A stretch of 58,331 nucleotides of DNA from Polyangiaceae bacterium (GTDB lineage Bacteria > Myxococcota_A > Polyangia > Polyangiales > Polyangiaceae). The notes beneath the pieces were generated by a model. It had not been told where the DNA came from, did no database searches, and saw only the letters and a list, made by a program, of their open reading frames with translations. The translations under genes and the position numbers were made by a program. The stretch covers positions 1-58,331 of the forward strand of contig JABFXY010000071.1 in assembly GCA_013361525.1 (NCBI GenBank), in the 5' to 3' direction. This document shows positions 24,943-34,603 of the stretch, piece by piece (position 1 is the stretch's first letter; each line of letters begins with the position of its first letter).

Positions 24943-25377
24943 CTACTCTGCGGCGGCGACGTCGCTCTCGATAGGCAGCTGCGCCGACGTGACCGGATTG
25001 CGGCGCCGACGAATCGGCTTCACGGGGCCGTCCGGGAGGTCGGCCGCATTGCGCGCCTTCGACACCTTCGGCAGTTGGATGTGGTCCAGCTGTTCGCGAA
25101 GGGTGGGCACGTCCTCGGCGTAGACGCGCGCGTACGCGAGGGCGCGGTGGCTACGAGCGACCAACGCCTGTCGTTGCTCGAGGACCGTCGAGCGAGCCGC
25201 CTCGAGCAGCGCCTCCAAGCGGGTGACCTCATCCGCGGCACGCTCGAGGCCTGTTGCGAGCTCCGAAAGCTGGCTGGCTCCGATTGCGCCGGGGAACTCG
25301 ACCTCTTTCAAAGGACCCTCGAACAGCTGGAGAAGCTCACTGACGGCGGGATCGATCGGGCTCGGTGCGGAGTGCAT
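24943..25377 (-). CDS. Small coiled-coil protein of unknown function
   Basis: 144 residues. A central helix (about 30-105) is rich in Glu, Ala and Leu in heptad-like order (LATGLERAADEVTRLEALLE, ARSTVLEQRQALVARSHRAL) and probably forms a coiled coil. The C-terminus carries a basic patch (VKPIRRRRNPVT). There is no signal peptide or membrane helix, so it should be cytosolic and may bind DNA or a partner helix. No family recognised. Codon bias and length fit a real gene. It diverges from the Cys-rich lipoprotein gene at 25461. Confidence 0.6.
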   Translation of the reverse strand: MHSAPSPIDPAVSELLQLFEGPLKEVEFPGAIGASQLSELATGLERAADEVTRLEALLEAARSTVLEQRQALVARSHRALAYARVYAEDVPTLREQLDHIQLPKVSKARNAADLPDGPVKPIRRRRNPVTSAQLPIESDVAAAE

Positions 25378-25460
25378 GCCCGATTGATACGGCTCATGTG
25401 TTCAGTTGTCGAGCGGAAAAGGTGCCGGCGCCCGACGTGCCGATAGCGAGCTTGATAGAC

Positions 25461-26360
25461 ATGAAAGCCATGCGCCCTTCTTTAGTCCGCTCCCTGGCTG
25501 CTCTCTTCGTTGGATGTTGTGCCGTGTTGGCCGCGGGTGCCTGCGGCGATTCGGGAGACGACGGCGAAGGGGGCAGTGGTGCGGGCTCGTCGTCCGGGCT
25601 CATCTCCGCGTGTGAAGATTACTGCTCTGCGGCGCTCGCACAGCCGTGCGGCGAAAATCAACTCACCGTCGAGCAGTGCCAATCTCAATGCGGTTTTCTA
25701 CCGACACAGTTGAAGGGCATTTGCGAAACCGAAAATGCCGCAGCGTTCGAGTGCCTCGCCGAAGCGGGATTCACCTGCACGGGATACGACACCGACGGCG
25801 ACGAAGTGGAGGACACCTTCACCCCGGTCGCCAATGCGACGTGCCTCGAAGAGCAGCAGGCCTATGCGACCTGTGAGACGACGGCAGGCTGCAAGCGCTT
25901 CTGTATCACCGCCGAGGATGCTGGTTGTGGTGAGGGGTGCCTCGAGCGGTGCGAGTCGAAGCGCGCCGAGGTCGAAGCCGCGAGCGCGACGTGCGGCATC
26001 TACTACAGCAGCTACGTGAGCTGCGGATCCTCCGCCGGTATCACCTGCGATGGAGGTACCCCGCGGCCGAACGACTTCTGCATCGACTCCGCATTCAACG
26101 TCGGCGACTGCGTCAACCCCGACGCGACCGACGACTGTCCCGCTTACTGCTTCGGCGCGGAAGAGATCGGCTGCATGCCGGGCTGCGACGCGGAATGCGC
26201 GAGCCGCCTCGCGGATGCGACCTGCGGGCAGGCGTGGGCGAGCTTGCTCGACTGCGTGACGTTCTTCGGCGACGCCACGTGTGAAAACGATGTCGTGATG
26301 CCGACCGCCGACGGGATTTGCAGCTCGGAGCGAGAAGCCTATCTCGCGTGCGGCGGCTGA
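25461..26360 (+). CDS. Cysteine-rich lipoprotein
   Basis: 299 residues from ATG at 25461, giving the signal MKAMRPSLVRSLAALFVGCC with cleavage near LAAGAC; an in-frame ATG upstream at 25365 has no signal. The mature protein has about two dozen Cys in repeated modules of the form C-x(3)-C ... C-x(3,4)-C: ISACEDYCSAALAQPCGEN, TAGCKRFCITAEDAGCGEGC, TDDCPAYCFGAEEIGCMPGC and DAECASRLADATCGQAW. The repetition looks like three to four duplicated disulfide-bonded units of about 75 residues. Function unknown; secreted and lipid-anchored. Its stop (TGA) abuts the stop of the convergent DsbA-domain gene (TCA) with no spacer. Confidence 0.78.
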   Translation: MKAMRPSLVRSLAALFVGCCAVLAAGACGDSGDDGEGGSGAGSSSGLISACEDYCSAALAQPCGENQLTVEQCQSQCGFLPTQLKGICETENAAAFECLAEAGFTCTGYDTDGDEVEDTFTPVANATCLEEQQAYATCETTAGCKRFCITAEDAGCGEGCLERCESKRAEVEAASATCGIYYSSYVSCGSSAGITCDGGTPRPNDFCIDSAFNVGDCVNPDATDDCPAYCFGAEEIGCMPGCDAECASRLADATCGQAWASLLDCVTFFGDATCENDVVMPTADGICSSEREAYLACGG

Positions 26361-28520
26361 TCAGTCGTCGTCGTCTTTCGGAGCTTCCTTGGGTGCCGGG
26401 ATCTCCGAGAGCGGCGGCGCCGGCTTTTTGCCCTCGGCCACCGCGGTCGCGAGCTTCACGATCCGGCGGTACTTCGACGGCGTGAGCGCGCCCGAGACGA
26501 AGAAACCTTCGAGCTTGTCACCCTTCTTCGCGTAGGTCGCGACGAAGCCCGGCGTCACGGTGATCCCGGCCGCGTTCGCGGCCGCGATATCTTTGTCGAC
26601 CTCCGCGGCGTATTTGCTCTTGTCGAGCGCGTCCTTGAAGGCGGTCATGTCGAGGCCCTGCTTCTGCGCGATGCCCTCGAAGCCGTCGCGGCTGAAGTCC
26701 GGCGTCTTCGCGACCTTGAAGAGCTCGTCGTGGAATGCCCAGAAGCCCGGGCTGCCCTTTTGCGCGAGCGCTTCACGGGCGGCGACGGCCGCGAGCTTTC
26801 CCGTCGCGTGTTGCTCGAGCGGGCGATCACGCCAGACGAACTTCACGTTGTCTTTGTAGAGGTCCTTCACGACGCCGATGGTCGTGGTGGCCTGTTTGCA
26901 GAACGGGCACTCGAAGTCGCTGAAGATATGAAACTCGACCTTCGCGTTCTCCGCGCCGAGCCAGGGTGCTCCTGGCGGGGCGGCCTCGATCGCGCGCGAC
27001 GGCGGGAGATCCGGCTCCTTCGCGGTGCGCATGATCTCGTGATAGACGCCGTCCTTCGCCGTGCCTGCCTGGACGAGGGCGTCGGCCTTCGCGAGCTCCT
27101 CGTCGATGATCTTCTGGAATTTCTCCATCGACTGGGCGCCGACGAGGCGGCGACCGTTGATGTAGAAGTGTGGCGTCGCTTCGGCTTCCAAATCGTCGGC
27201 CGCGTCGGTGTCCGCTTCGATCGCGGCCATGTACGGCTTCGCCGCGGGCGGCGGGTCGAAGCGCGGCGTGCTCGGGTCGGCGTCGGTGATCACCGGCTTG
27301 ACCTTCGCTTCGTCGAGGCCGAGGCCCTTCGCGATCGAGAGAAGCCCTGCCTCCGAGAAGACGTCTTTGCTCTTCTCCGCGTGGCCGGTCTTTTCTGCGT
27401 CGAACAGGGCCTTGTGTGCAGCCCAGAAGCCGGCGTCGCCCTTCTCGGCACGCGCGATCTCCGCGACGAGCGATGCGGGGATCCCCCGGCGCAGATACGG
27501 AAGCGGCCGGTGCCGCCAGACGAGGCGAACCTTGTCTTTGTATTGGGCGAGGACGTCTTCGACCGTCGGCTCGACTTGACTCGAGTAGCGGCACTCGAAG
27601 TTGCCGAACTGCACGATGGTGACCAGCGCATCCGCCGGGCCTTTGGACGGCGCTTTGCCGAGGCCGACTTGGTACACGGTCGCGTCGTCCTCTTGGACCT
27701 TGCCTCGGTCCTTCGGTTTTTCGGGCTCTTCGATCTTGGCCGGCTCCGCGGACGCCGTGGTGGTCGCGACGGGAGCCGTCGAGGCCGTCTCCACCTTCGG
27801 ACGGTTGTGGAGGGAGCGCTTGATGTAGACCTGATCCGCCGGCGTGCCGGCGCTGATCAGCGCCTGCGCGGCTTCGAGCTCCTGATCGATGATGGTGCGG
27901 AACACATCGATCGGTTGGTTGCCTTTGACGGGGACGCCGTTGACGAGCGCGTTCGGCGTGCCGCGGATACCGAGCGACCGAGCCAGGGCCAGGTCCGCCG
28001 TGACCTTCTCGCTCGCGCGCTGCGCGATGGCGGGGTCGTTGAACTTCGCGAGGTCGACGCCCGCGTCACGCGCCCAGCTCTCGAAGTTCTCGGGCGTGAG
28101 GGCCTGACCGTTCTCGAAGGCGCGGCGGTGAAAGGACCAAAATGCGTCCGAGCCGGCAGCGTAATACACGCGTGCCGATGCCTCGTGACCGACGCGGGCC
28201 TTCGCGTGGACGATGGGCGCGTGCTTGAAGATGATGCGGAGCTTTTGTGGCCCGTACGTCTTCTTGAGCGCGTCGATCGTCGGCTCGAGGTTCTTGCAGT
28301 GCGGGCACTGATAGTCGCTGAAGAGGACGATCGTGACCGGCGCGCTGCGCGAGCCCCAGATGGGGTCGTCCGACGTGGTCGGGACCGACGATGCGCTGTC
28401 GTCCCAGAACGCGGGGTTGACGATCTTCGCGCTCGAACCGCTTCCCCCCGTGCCCCACATCGCGAGGGCGCCGGCGATGAAGCAAAGAACGAAGCCCATC
28501 ACGGCCAACGTCGGTTTCAA
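26361..28520 (-). CDS. Membrane-anchored protein with three DsbA-like thioredoxin domains
   Basis: 719 residues from TTG at 28518-28520, chosen because GGAGG lies 5 nt upstream in the mRNA; ATG at 28499 is inside the anchor and a longer frame would overlap the divergent kinase gene. A signal anchor (about 5-22, LAVMGFVLCFIAGALAMW) is followed by three DsbA/thioredoxin-fold domains: domain 1 with CPHC (C72/C75, LFSDYQCPHCKNLEP), domain 2 with a degenerate CRYS (C310, FGNFECRYSSQVEP) and domain 3 with CPFC (C538/C541, FSDFECPFCKQATT). Each has the helical insert (GFWAFHDELFK-like) and a cis-Pro strand (GTPNALVNG, VTPGFVATY). It likely oxidises or isomerises disulfides outside the cytoplasm, fitting the many Cys-rich lipoproteins nearby. 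Confidence 0.88.
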   Translation of the reverse strand: MKPTLAVMGFVLCFIAGALAMWGTGGSGSSAKIVNPAFWDDSASSVPTTSDDPIWGSRSAPVTIVLFSDYQCPHCKNLEPTIDALKKTYGPQKLRIIFKHAPIVHAKARVGHEASARVYYAAGSDAFWSFHRRAFENGQALTPENFESWARDAGVDLAKFNDPAIAQRASEKVTADLALARSLGIRGTPNALVNGVPVKGNQPIDVFRTIIDQELEAAQALISAGTPADQVYIKRSLHNRPKVETASTAPVATTTASAEPAKIEEPEKPKDRGKVQEDDATVYQVGLGKAPSKGPADALVTIVQFGNFECRYSSQVEPTVEDVLAQYKDKVRLVWRHRPLPYLRRGIPASLVAEIARAEKGDAGFWAAHKALFDAEKTGHAEKSKDVFSEAGLLSIAKGLGLDEAKVKPVITDADPSTPRFDPPPAAKPYMAAIEADTDAADDLEAEATPHFYINGRRLVGAQSMEKFQKIIDEELAKADALVQAGTAKDGVYHEIMRTAKEPDLPPSRAIEAAPPGAPWLGAENAKVEFHIFSDFECPFCKQATTTIGVVKDLYKDNVKFVWRDRPLEQHATGKLAAVAAREALAQKGSPGFWAFHDELFKVAKTPDFSRDGFEGIAQKQGLDMTAFKDALDKSKYAAEVDKDIAAANAAGITVTPGFVATYAKKGDKLEGFFVSGALTPSKYRRIVKLATAVAEGKKPAPPLSEIPAPKEAPKDDDD

Positions 28521-28593
28521 GTCATCCTCCGGGGTAGCGCCGTATAACCCATGAACTTGGCCCACGCTATGCCACATCCGTAGGGAGGACGGC

Positions 28594-31080
28594 ATGGCGT
28601 GCTCCCCTCCTGCGCCGCGTACCAGCCGACCCGCCATGCGGTCCGCGACGCTCTCGCTCTCCGACTTGCCGCGAAAGTTTGGCCGCTACGTGCTCCTGCG
28701 CCGCGTCGCGAAGGGCGGGATGGGCGAGGTGATGCTGGCGACGACGCTCGGGCTCGAGGGAGCCGAGCGGCCGCTCATCATCAAAACCATCCGCACCGAG
28801 CACAAGACCGACAAGAGCTTCAACGCTCGCTTCCTCGACGAGGCGCGCGTCCAAGCGCAGCTCGAGCATGCGGGTGTCGCGCAGGTGCTCGAGGCGACCA
28901 CCGACGAGGAGTCGCAGGAACCCTACGTCGTCGTCGAATTCGTCGACGGGCGAAGCCTCGGTGACGTTCGGGCTCGGTCGCTTACGACGGGGCAGCGCAT
29001 CGAGTGGCATGAGGCCGTCGCGATCGCGCAGCTCTCCGCGGAAGCTCTCTCGCACGTGCACGAGCGCCACGACGCGCAGAACCGCCCGCTTTCGATCGTG
29101 CACCGCGATCTGTCGCCGCAGAACCTGATGGTGAGCTACGGCGGGGACGTGAAGATCATCGATTTCGGCACGGCGCGCGGGGAAAACCGCCGATGCCACA
29201 CGGTGAGCGGCGTCGTGTTCGCGAAGCCGGGGTACGTGGCTCCGGAGGTCGCAAACGGCAACCCGGGCGACTACCGCGTCGACCTCTATGCGCTCGGCGT
29301 GATGTTGTGGGAGCTCTGCGCGGGGAGGCGTTTTCTGCAAGGGGAGGCGAGCGATCACATGGCCGCCGTCTCCAAGAACGAGCGCAACCTACCGGCGATC
29401 GCGGAGCTCTGCGGCGCGCCGAGGGCGCTCGACGACACCATCGCGAGGCTCACCGCGTTCGATCGCGACGCGCGCTACGCAAAGACCAAGGTCGCTGCGC
29501 GTGATCTCGCCTCGCTGCTCGGCTCTGCGCCTGCGCTGGCTGGCGGCGACCGTGGTGTTCGCCCGCGCGTCTCGGCGCTCATGCAGCGTCTCTTCGAGGG
29601 AGAGAGCGCGAAGAACCGGCGAGAGTTTCTGCGGCTGGTGGGCGAGGCGCGAAAGATCTTCCAGGCCGGCAAGACGCCGCACGCGCCGACGCCGCGCGCC
29701 GCGCTCGCGATGAAGCAGGAGCAGGAGGGTCTCGTCGCAGGGACGCGTTACCGCATCGTCCGCGAGATTGGTCGTGGCAGCGGTACGGTCGTCGTCGAAG
29801 CCGAGCACATGGACCTCGGAAGAAAGGCCGCCGTGAAGATCGCGGAGGCTCCGTCGGCGTCGGCGGAGACCCACGCGAGGCTGATGCGTGAAGCGCGGAT
29901 TTTGTCGGCGCTCGACGTGCCCGGTGTCGTGCGCGTGCTCGACGTCGGCGAGACCGCGGATGGGCGACCCTTCGCGGTGCTCGAGCTGTGCGAAGGCGAA
30001 ACGCTGGAGTCGCGCGTCCGTCGCAGCGATGGGCTGAGCGTCCACGAGGCGCTCGGGGTCGCCGAGCGCCTGCTCACGGTGCTCTCGCGCCTGCACGAAC
30101 GAGGGGTCGTGCACCGTGACATCAAGCCGGCCAACGTCGTGCTAGGTGATGGCGGGTCGATCACCGTCGTCGATTTCGGCATCGCGCTCGCGAAGTCCGA
30201 GCTGCTGCTCAGCCTCGCGGATCTCGACACCCCGGCGCCGAAGGGCAACGCCGTGACGGTCTTCGGCACGCCCGAGTACATGGCGCCGGAGCAGGCCGCG
30301 CGCCCGCACGAGGTCGATGCGCGCGCGGACATCTATGGCGTCGGCGCGATCCTCTACGAGATGCTGACGGGACGGCTGCCGTTCGTTGGAGCGAGCGCGG
30401 TCGCGATTCTGGAAGCGAAATCGCAGGGCAACCCCGAGGCCCCGAGCGAGCGCGCCCCGGCGAGGGAAATTCCGACCGACATCGACGCGATCTGCCTTCG
30501 CGCGCTGTCACGCCATCCTGCGCTTCGATACGCGTCTGCCGAGGAGATGCGTGCGGCGATCTCCCTTGCCATGACGGCTCCGGCGAAGCGCCGAACGAGG
30601 CGTCGCCGAATCGGCTATGCCGCGATTGCTTCCGCGATGACGTGCGCGCTCGGCCTGACGGCGGCGCTCGCTGCTCGGTACCCGGACGAAGTGAAGCGGA
30701 CGACTGGGCTCGAGCTGCCTTGGGCAAGCGAGACCCCCGCGGCGGTCGCGGAGGCGCCGCGAGCGCCGCAAGCTGCGACCGATGCACCGACGCAGGCGCA
30801 GCCCGAGGCGACGCCGGCGCCCACCGCGACAGCCGAAGCTGCCGCTCTGCCGTCCAGCGAGGCGCCGTCGCCCACCGATCTCGCGTCGGCAAACGCGGAG
30901 CTGCAGCCGCCGGAGGACGCGCTCGCGTCGCGCGCTCACGAAACGGAGCCAGCCAGCGCCGATGCCGTCACGCCCAAAGCCGAGAAGAAGAAGCCTCGGC
31001 GCGCGGAGAAGAAGTCCGAAGGGCGAAAGAAGTCGGGGAAGCGGAAGAGCAAGGCGCGCAAGTCCGACGACTCGAACTGA
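28594..31080 (+). CDS. Serine/threonine protein kinase with two kinase domains and one membrane helix
   Basis: 828 residues; GGAGG 5 nt before ATG 28594 fixes the start. Kinase domain 1 (about 25-310) has GGMGEVMLA, K64 in LIIKTI, HRDLSPQNLM (D172), DFG (D190) and VAPE. Kinase domain 2 (about 385-665) has GRGSGTVVVEAE, K415 in AAVKIAE, HRDIKPANVV (D509), DFG (D527) and YMAPEQAA. Both retain the catalytic residues. A membrane helix (about 673-696) follows, then a Pro/Ala/Glu stalk and a very basic Lys/Arg tail (PRRAEKKSEGRKKSGKRKSK). It diverges from the triple DsbA gene. With the cytosolic half N-terminal, the basic tail would be outside, perhaps bound to the cell wall or surface polymers. 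Confidence 0.92.
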   Translation: MACSPPAPRTSRPAMRSATLSLSDLPRKFGRYVLLRRVAKGGMGEVMLATTLGLEGAERPLIIKTIRTEHKTDKSFNARFLDEARVQAQLEHAGVAQVLEATTDEESQEPYVVVEFVDGRSLGDVRARSLTTGQRIEWHEAVAIAQLSAEALSHVHERHDAQNRPLSIVHRDLSPQNLMVSYGGDVKIIDFGTARGENRRCHTVSGVVFAKPGYVAPEVANGNPGDYRVDLYALGVMLWELCAGRRFLQGEASDHMAAVSKNERNLPAIAELCGAPRALDDTIARLTAFDRDARYAKTKVAARDLASLLGSAPALAGGDRGVRPRVSALMQRLFEGESAKNRREFLRLVGEARKIFQAGKTPHAPTPRAALAMKQEQEGLVAGTRYRIVREIGRGSGTVVVEAEHMDLGRKAAVKIAEAPSASAETHARLMREARILSALDVPGVVRVLDVGETADGRPFAVLELCEGETLESRVRRSDGLSVHEALGVAERLLTVLSRLHERGVVHRDIKPANVVLGDGGSITVVDFGIALAKSELLLSLADLDTPAPKGNAVTVFGTPEYMAPEQAARPHEVDARADIYGVGAILYEMLTGRLPFVGASAVAILEAKSQGNPEAPSERAPAREIPTDIDAICLRALSRHPALRYASAEEMRAAISLAMTAPAKRRTRRRRIGYAAIASAMTCALGLTAALAARYPDEVKRTTGLELPWASETPAAVAEAPRAPQAATDAPTQAQPEATPAPTATAEAAALPSSEAPSPTDLASANAELQPPEDALASRAHETEPASADAVTPKAEKKKPRRAEKKSEGRKKSGKRKSKARKSDDSN

Positions 31081-31117
31081 CGCGCCTCGGGCTTTGGGGT
31101 CGGGGGGTCGTCGCGGG

Positions 31118-31160
31118 CAAAAAGCGTGAGGTAAACGTCGCATTTACCTCACGCTTTTTG
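31118..31160. terminator. Perfect bidirectional terminator hairpin
   Basis: CAAAAAGCGTGAGGTAAA (31118-31135) and TTTACCTCACGCTTTTTG (31143-31160) form a perfect 18-bp stem with a 7-nt loop. A5 and T5 tracts are inside the stem ends, so either strand yields a hairpin ending in U residues. It lies between convergent genes and should terminate both. Confidence 0.85.
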
Positions 31161-31223
31161 GGGCTGAAGAGATCCCCAACCGCCCCGCGTCGCAAAGCCC
31201 CGAGCCGAATCGAGCTCCGCGAT

Positions 31224-32183
31224 TTAGAAGCCGCAGTTTTCGCGCATGCGCTTCTCGTTGAGCCAGCGGCTGGCTTTGCGCTTCGCGATCGTGTTGGCGA
31301 GACGTTGATACGGGTCGCCGTCGCCTGCCGCCATGACCTCTTTGAGAACCCTCACGTAGTTCTCTTTGTCGCCCTTGTTGCAGAGGTAGCGCGTCGCGTA
31401 CTGCACCTTGGGCAGGTAGATCTTGTCGGCTGCCATCGACAGCGACTTCTCGAAGAGGGCCTTCGCCTCGTCGAGCTCCGCCATCGGCGTACGCGCGTGA
31501 TACGAGGCGAGGATCGTGAAGCCGGTGCCGCGCATGTAGTTCGGGTCGAGCTCGACGCTGCGCTCGATCATCGTCACGCCGATGAAGATCTCTCCGACGA
31601 GATCCGGTTTCTCTTTGCCGACGTTGGCGCGGCCCAGCCAAGCGTTGCCGACCCAAAAGAGCGTCTCGGCGTCCTCCGGATCCTCGAAGGCTTGAAGGTA
31701 GGCCTTCATGGTCGCCACGTTCTTCGTGTGATCCTTGAAGTTCGGCGCCTTCTGCTCGAGAAGTTGAACCCCGTACCAGACCGCCCGGTCATACGCCGCT
31801 TCGGCGCGACGCTTGTGGTAGTCCCAGTTCGGGCCGGTGCCCTCCTCGTCCTCGGCGCGCTCCATCGCGTCTTCCATGAAGCCGAGCGCGACGCTGGCCC
31901 ACGACCGGGTCAAAAGGAAGAGCGCGTCCTCGTTCTCGGGCGCGAGGTAACGAAAGCCCTCCATCTGGCCGAGGCCGGCCATCGCGATCTTCTCGGCGAC
32001 CTCGTAGTCCTGAATCGTGTTGACCGCCGCGCTCGCCGTGCGCGTGGAGGCGATTTGCCCTTCCAGGATGAGCTGCTTCAGACACCCGGTCGTTCCAATG
32101 GCCGCCAGGGCCGCGACGACGAAGGGGCGAAGGTAGTTCTTCTTGCGCGGGGTACTACGCGACGACGAGGTCTGGTCGGGCAT
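31224..32183 (-). CDS. TatT-family (TRAP transporter T-component) lipoprotein
   Basis: 319 residues from ATG at 32181-32183 (MPDQTSSSRSTPRKKNYLRP). A basic N-terminus, a hydrophobic stretch FVVAALAAIGTTGC and the lipobox GTTGC give a lipoprotein signal; the longer frame has no support. The mature protein is a helical TPR-like solenoid with the TatT order: an early IQDYEVAEKIAMAGLGQMEG, LLTRSWASVALGFMEDAMER, DAETLFWVGNAWLGRANVGK, LVGEIFIGVTMIERSVELDP and a C-terminal NTIAKRKASRWLNEK. In Treponema the homologue forms a periplasmic trimer with the TatP solute receptor; no TatP or TRAP permease is visible here. The convergent terminator lies just downstream. Confidence 0.82.
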   Translation of the reverse strand: MPDQTSSSRSTPRKKNYLRPFVVAALAAIGTTGCLKQLILEGQIASTRTASAAVNTIQDYEVAEKIAMAGLGQMEGFRYLAPENEDALFLLTRSWASVALGFMEDAMERAEDEEGTGPNWDYHKRRAEAAYDRAVWYGVQLLEQKAPNFKDHTKNVATMKAYLQAFEDPEDAETLFWVGNAWLGRANVGKEKPDLVGEIFIGVTMIERSVELDPNYMRGTGFTILASYHARTPMAELDEAKALFEKSLSMAADKIYLPKVQYATRYLCNKGDKENYVRVLKEVMAAGDGDPYQRLANTIAKRKASRWLNEKRMRENCGF

Positions 32184-32338
32184 ACGGCCGCCATGCGTAT
32201 CGAAGGTCGCGGAAACTATCAACAGTCCGGACCCCACTTCCCGCGGGAGGGACGCCGGAGCCGGAGCCGGAAACCGTCCGCCCTGTCCTTGCGCGACCCC
32301 GCGAACCATGGTCGGTTAGGGGCGTGGATTCTGCCGGT

Positions 32339-33181
32339 ATGCCCGGTTCCTCCGAACGGTCGAGCGCATCACCCGGGGCGGTGGCCATCCTCGCGTTCGT
32401 CATCGGTGTCGCGTCGATCATCGGAATCGCCGTGCTTCGCGGCCCTTATGGCCCGGCGGAGGCCGTTGCGAGCGCCCAGGGGGCCGACGACGAGGGCGAC
32501 CGCCCTGGCAACGGCCGGTCGAAGGCGAGCTCGAGCGCCAGTGCGAGCCATTCGTCGAGCGCCCGTGTGTCCTCCACGACCGCCGCCGAGGCGTCGACCG
32601 GAGAGCCGGCCGCGACGGCGGAGCCGGAGGTCGCCTCGGATGCCGAGACGGCGCTCGCCCAATTCAAAGACCGCTGGCGCGCGCGCGACACCAAAGGGGC
32701 GATCGCCGCCGCCGAGCGCCTCGCCGAGCTCGACAAGGACGCATTCAAGGACAACGATCTCCAATCCGATCTCGTCGGTTTGACCCAACAGATGAGTCAG
32801 ATGCCCGGGAAAGAAGCCGAGCGCGTCTTCACCCTTCTGACGAAGAAGACGGCGCCGTACGGGCTCGACGTGCTTCTATATCTGGTGACGAACAAAGGTG
32901 GCTCGCTCGCCGCCGACATTTCCGAAAAGCTGCTCGAGAAGCCGGAGATTCTGCAGCGCGGAACCAAGGCGATGCAAGTCGCCTACAAGCTTCGCAAGGC
33001 GTCTTGTCCGAAGAAGAAAGACTTCTTCAAAGAAGCCGGCGAGGTCGGCGACCGTCGCGCGCTCGGCCAATTGCAAATCATCAGCAAGACGTCCTGCGGG
33101 CGCCGGAACACTTGCTGTTACGAAAAAGACAAAGACCTCGATGCGGCCGAAGCCGCAATCGAGGCCCGTCTCGGACAATGA
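32339..33181 (+). CDS. Single-pass membrane protein of unknown function
   Basis: 280 residues from ATG at 32339; an in-frame GTG 15 nt upstream is an alternative. One membrane helix (about 12-33, AVAILAFVIGVASIIGIAVL) is followed by a Ser/Ala/Thr-rich disordered stalk to about 105 and a helical C-terminal domain (ALAQFKDRWRARDTKGAIAA, VFTLLTKKTAPYGLDVLLYL). Four to five Cys cluster near the C-terminus (KTSCGRRNTCCYEKD). The C-terminal helices look HEAT/TPR-like. No family recognised. It diverges from the TatT gene and its stop codon lies at the edge of the 33181-33260 inverted repeat. Confidence 0.7.
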   Translation: MPGSSERSSASPGAVAILAFVIGVASIIGIAVLRGPYGPAEAVASAQGADDEGDRPGNGRSKASSSASASHSSSARVSSTTAAEASTGEPAATAEPEVASDAETALAQFKDRWRARDTKGAIAAAERLAELDKDAFKDNDLQSDLVGLTQQMSQMPGKEAERVFTLLTKKTAPYGLDVLLYLVTNKGGSLAADISEKLLEKPEILQRGTKAMQVAYKLRKASCPKKKDFFKEAGEVGDRRALGQLQIISKTSCGRRNTCCYEKDKDLDAAEAAIEARLGQ

Positions 33182-33258
33182 GCTATCAGCTATCAGCGGT
33201 CAGCTCGGCAGAGTCGAGCTGCTGCCTTGGCTGATAGCTGACAGCTGATAGCTGATAG

Positions 33259-33260
<2 letters not shown>
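33181..33260. repeat. Inverted repeat built from AGCTATC heptamers, probable two-way terminator
   Basis: The 25-nt arms 33181-33205 and 33236-33260 pair with a single mismatch. Each arm is built of tandem AGCTATC/GCTGATA units. An inner GGCAG/CTGCC pair (33207-33211 with 33222-33226) continues the stem. Both convergent genes end inside it: TGA at 33179-33181 (plus) and TAG at 33259-33261 (minus). Such units may be a dispersed repeat family. Confidence 0.7.
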
Positions 33261-34569
<1,309 letters not shown>

Positions 34570-34603
34570 GTTCGTGGTCCTTGTTGGTCTTCTGCTTGTC
34601 GTG

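Noticed and set aside
26730..28547. A long plus-strand open frame opposite the triple DsbA gene
   Set aside because: Antisense shadow; no domain, no ribosome binding site, and the minus-strand CxxC motifs are decisive.
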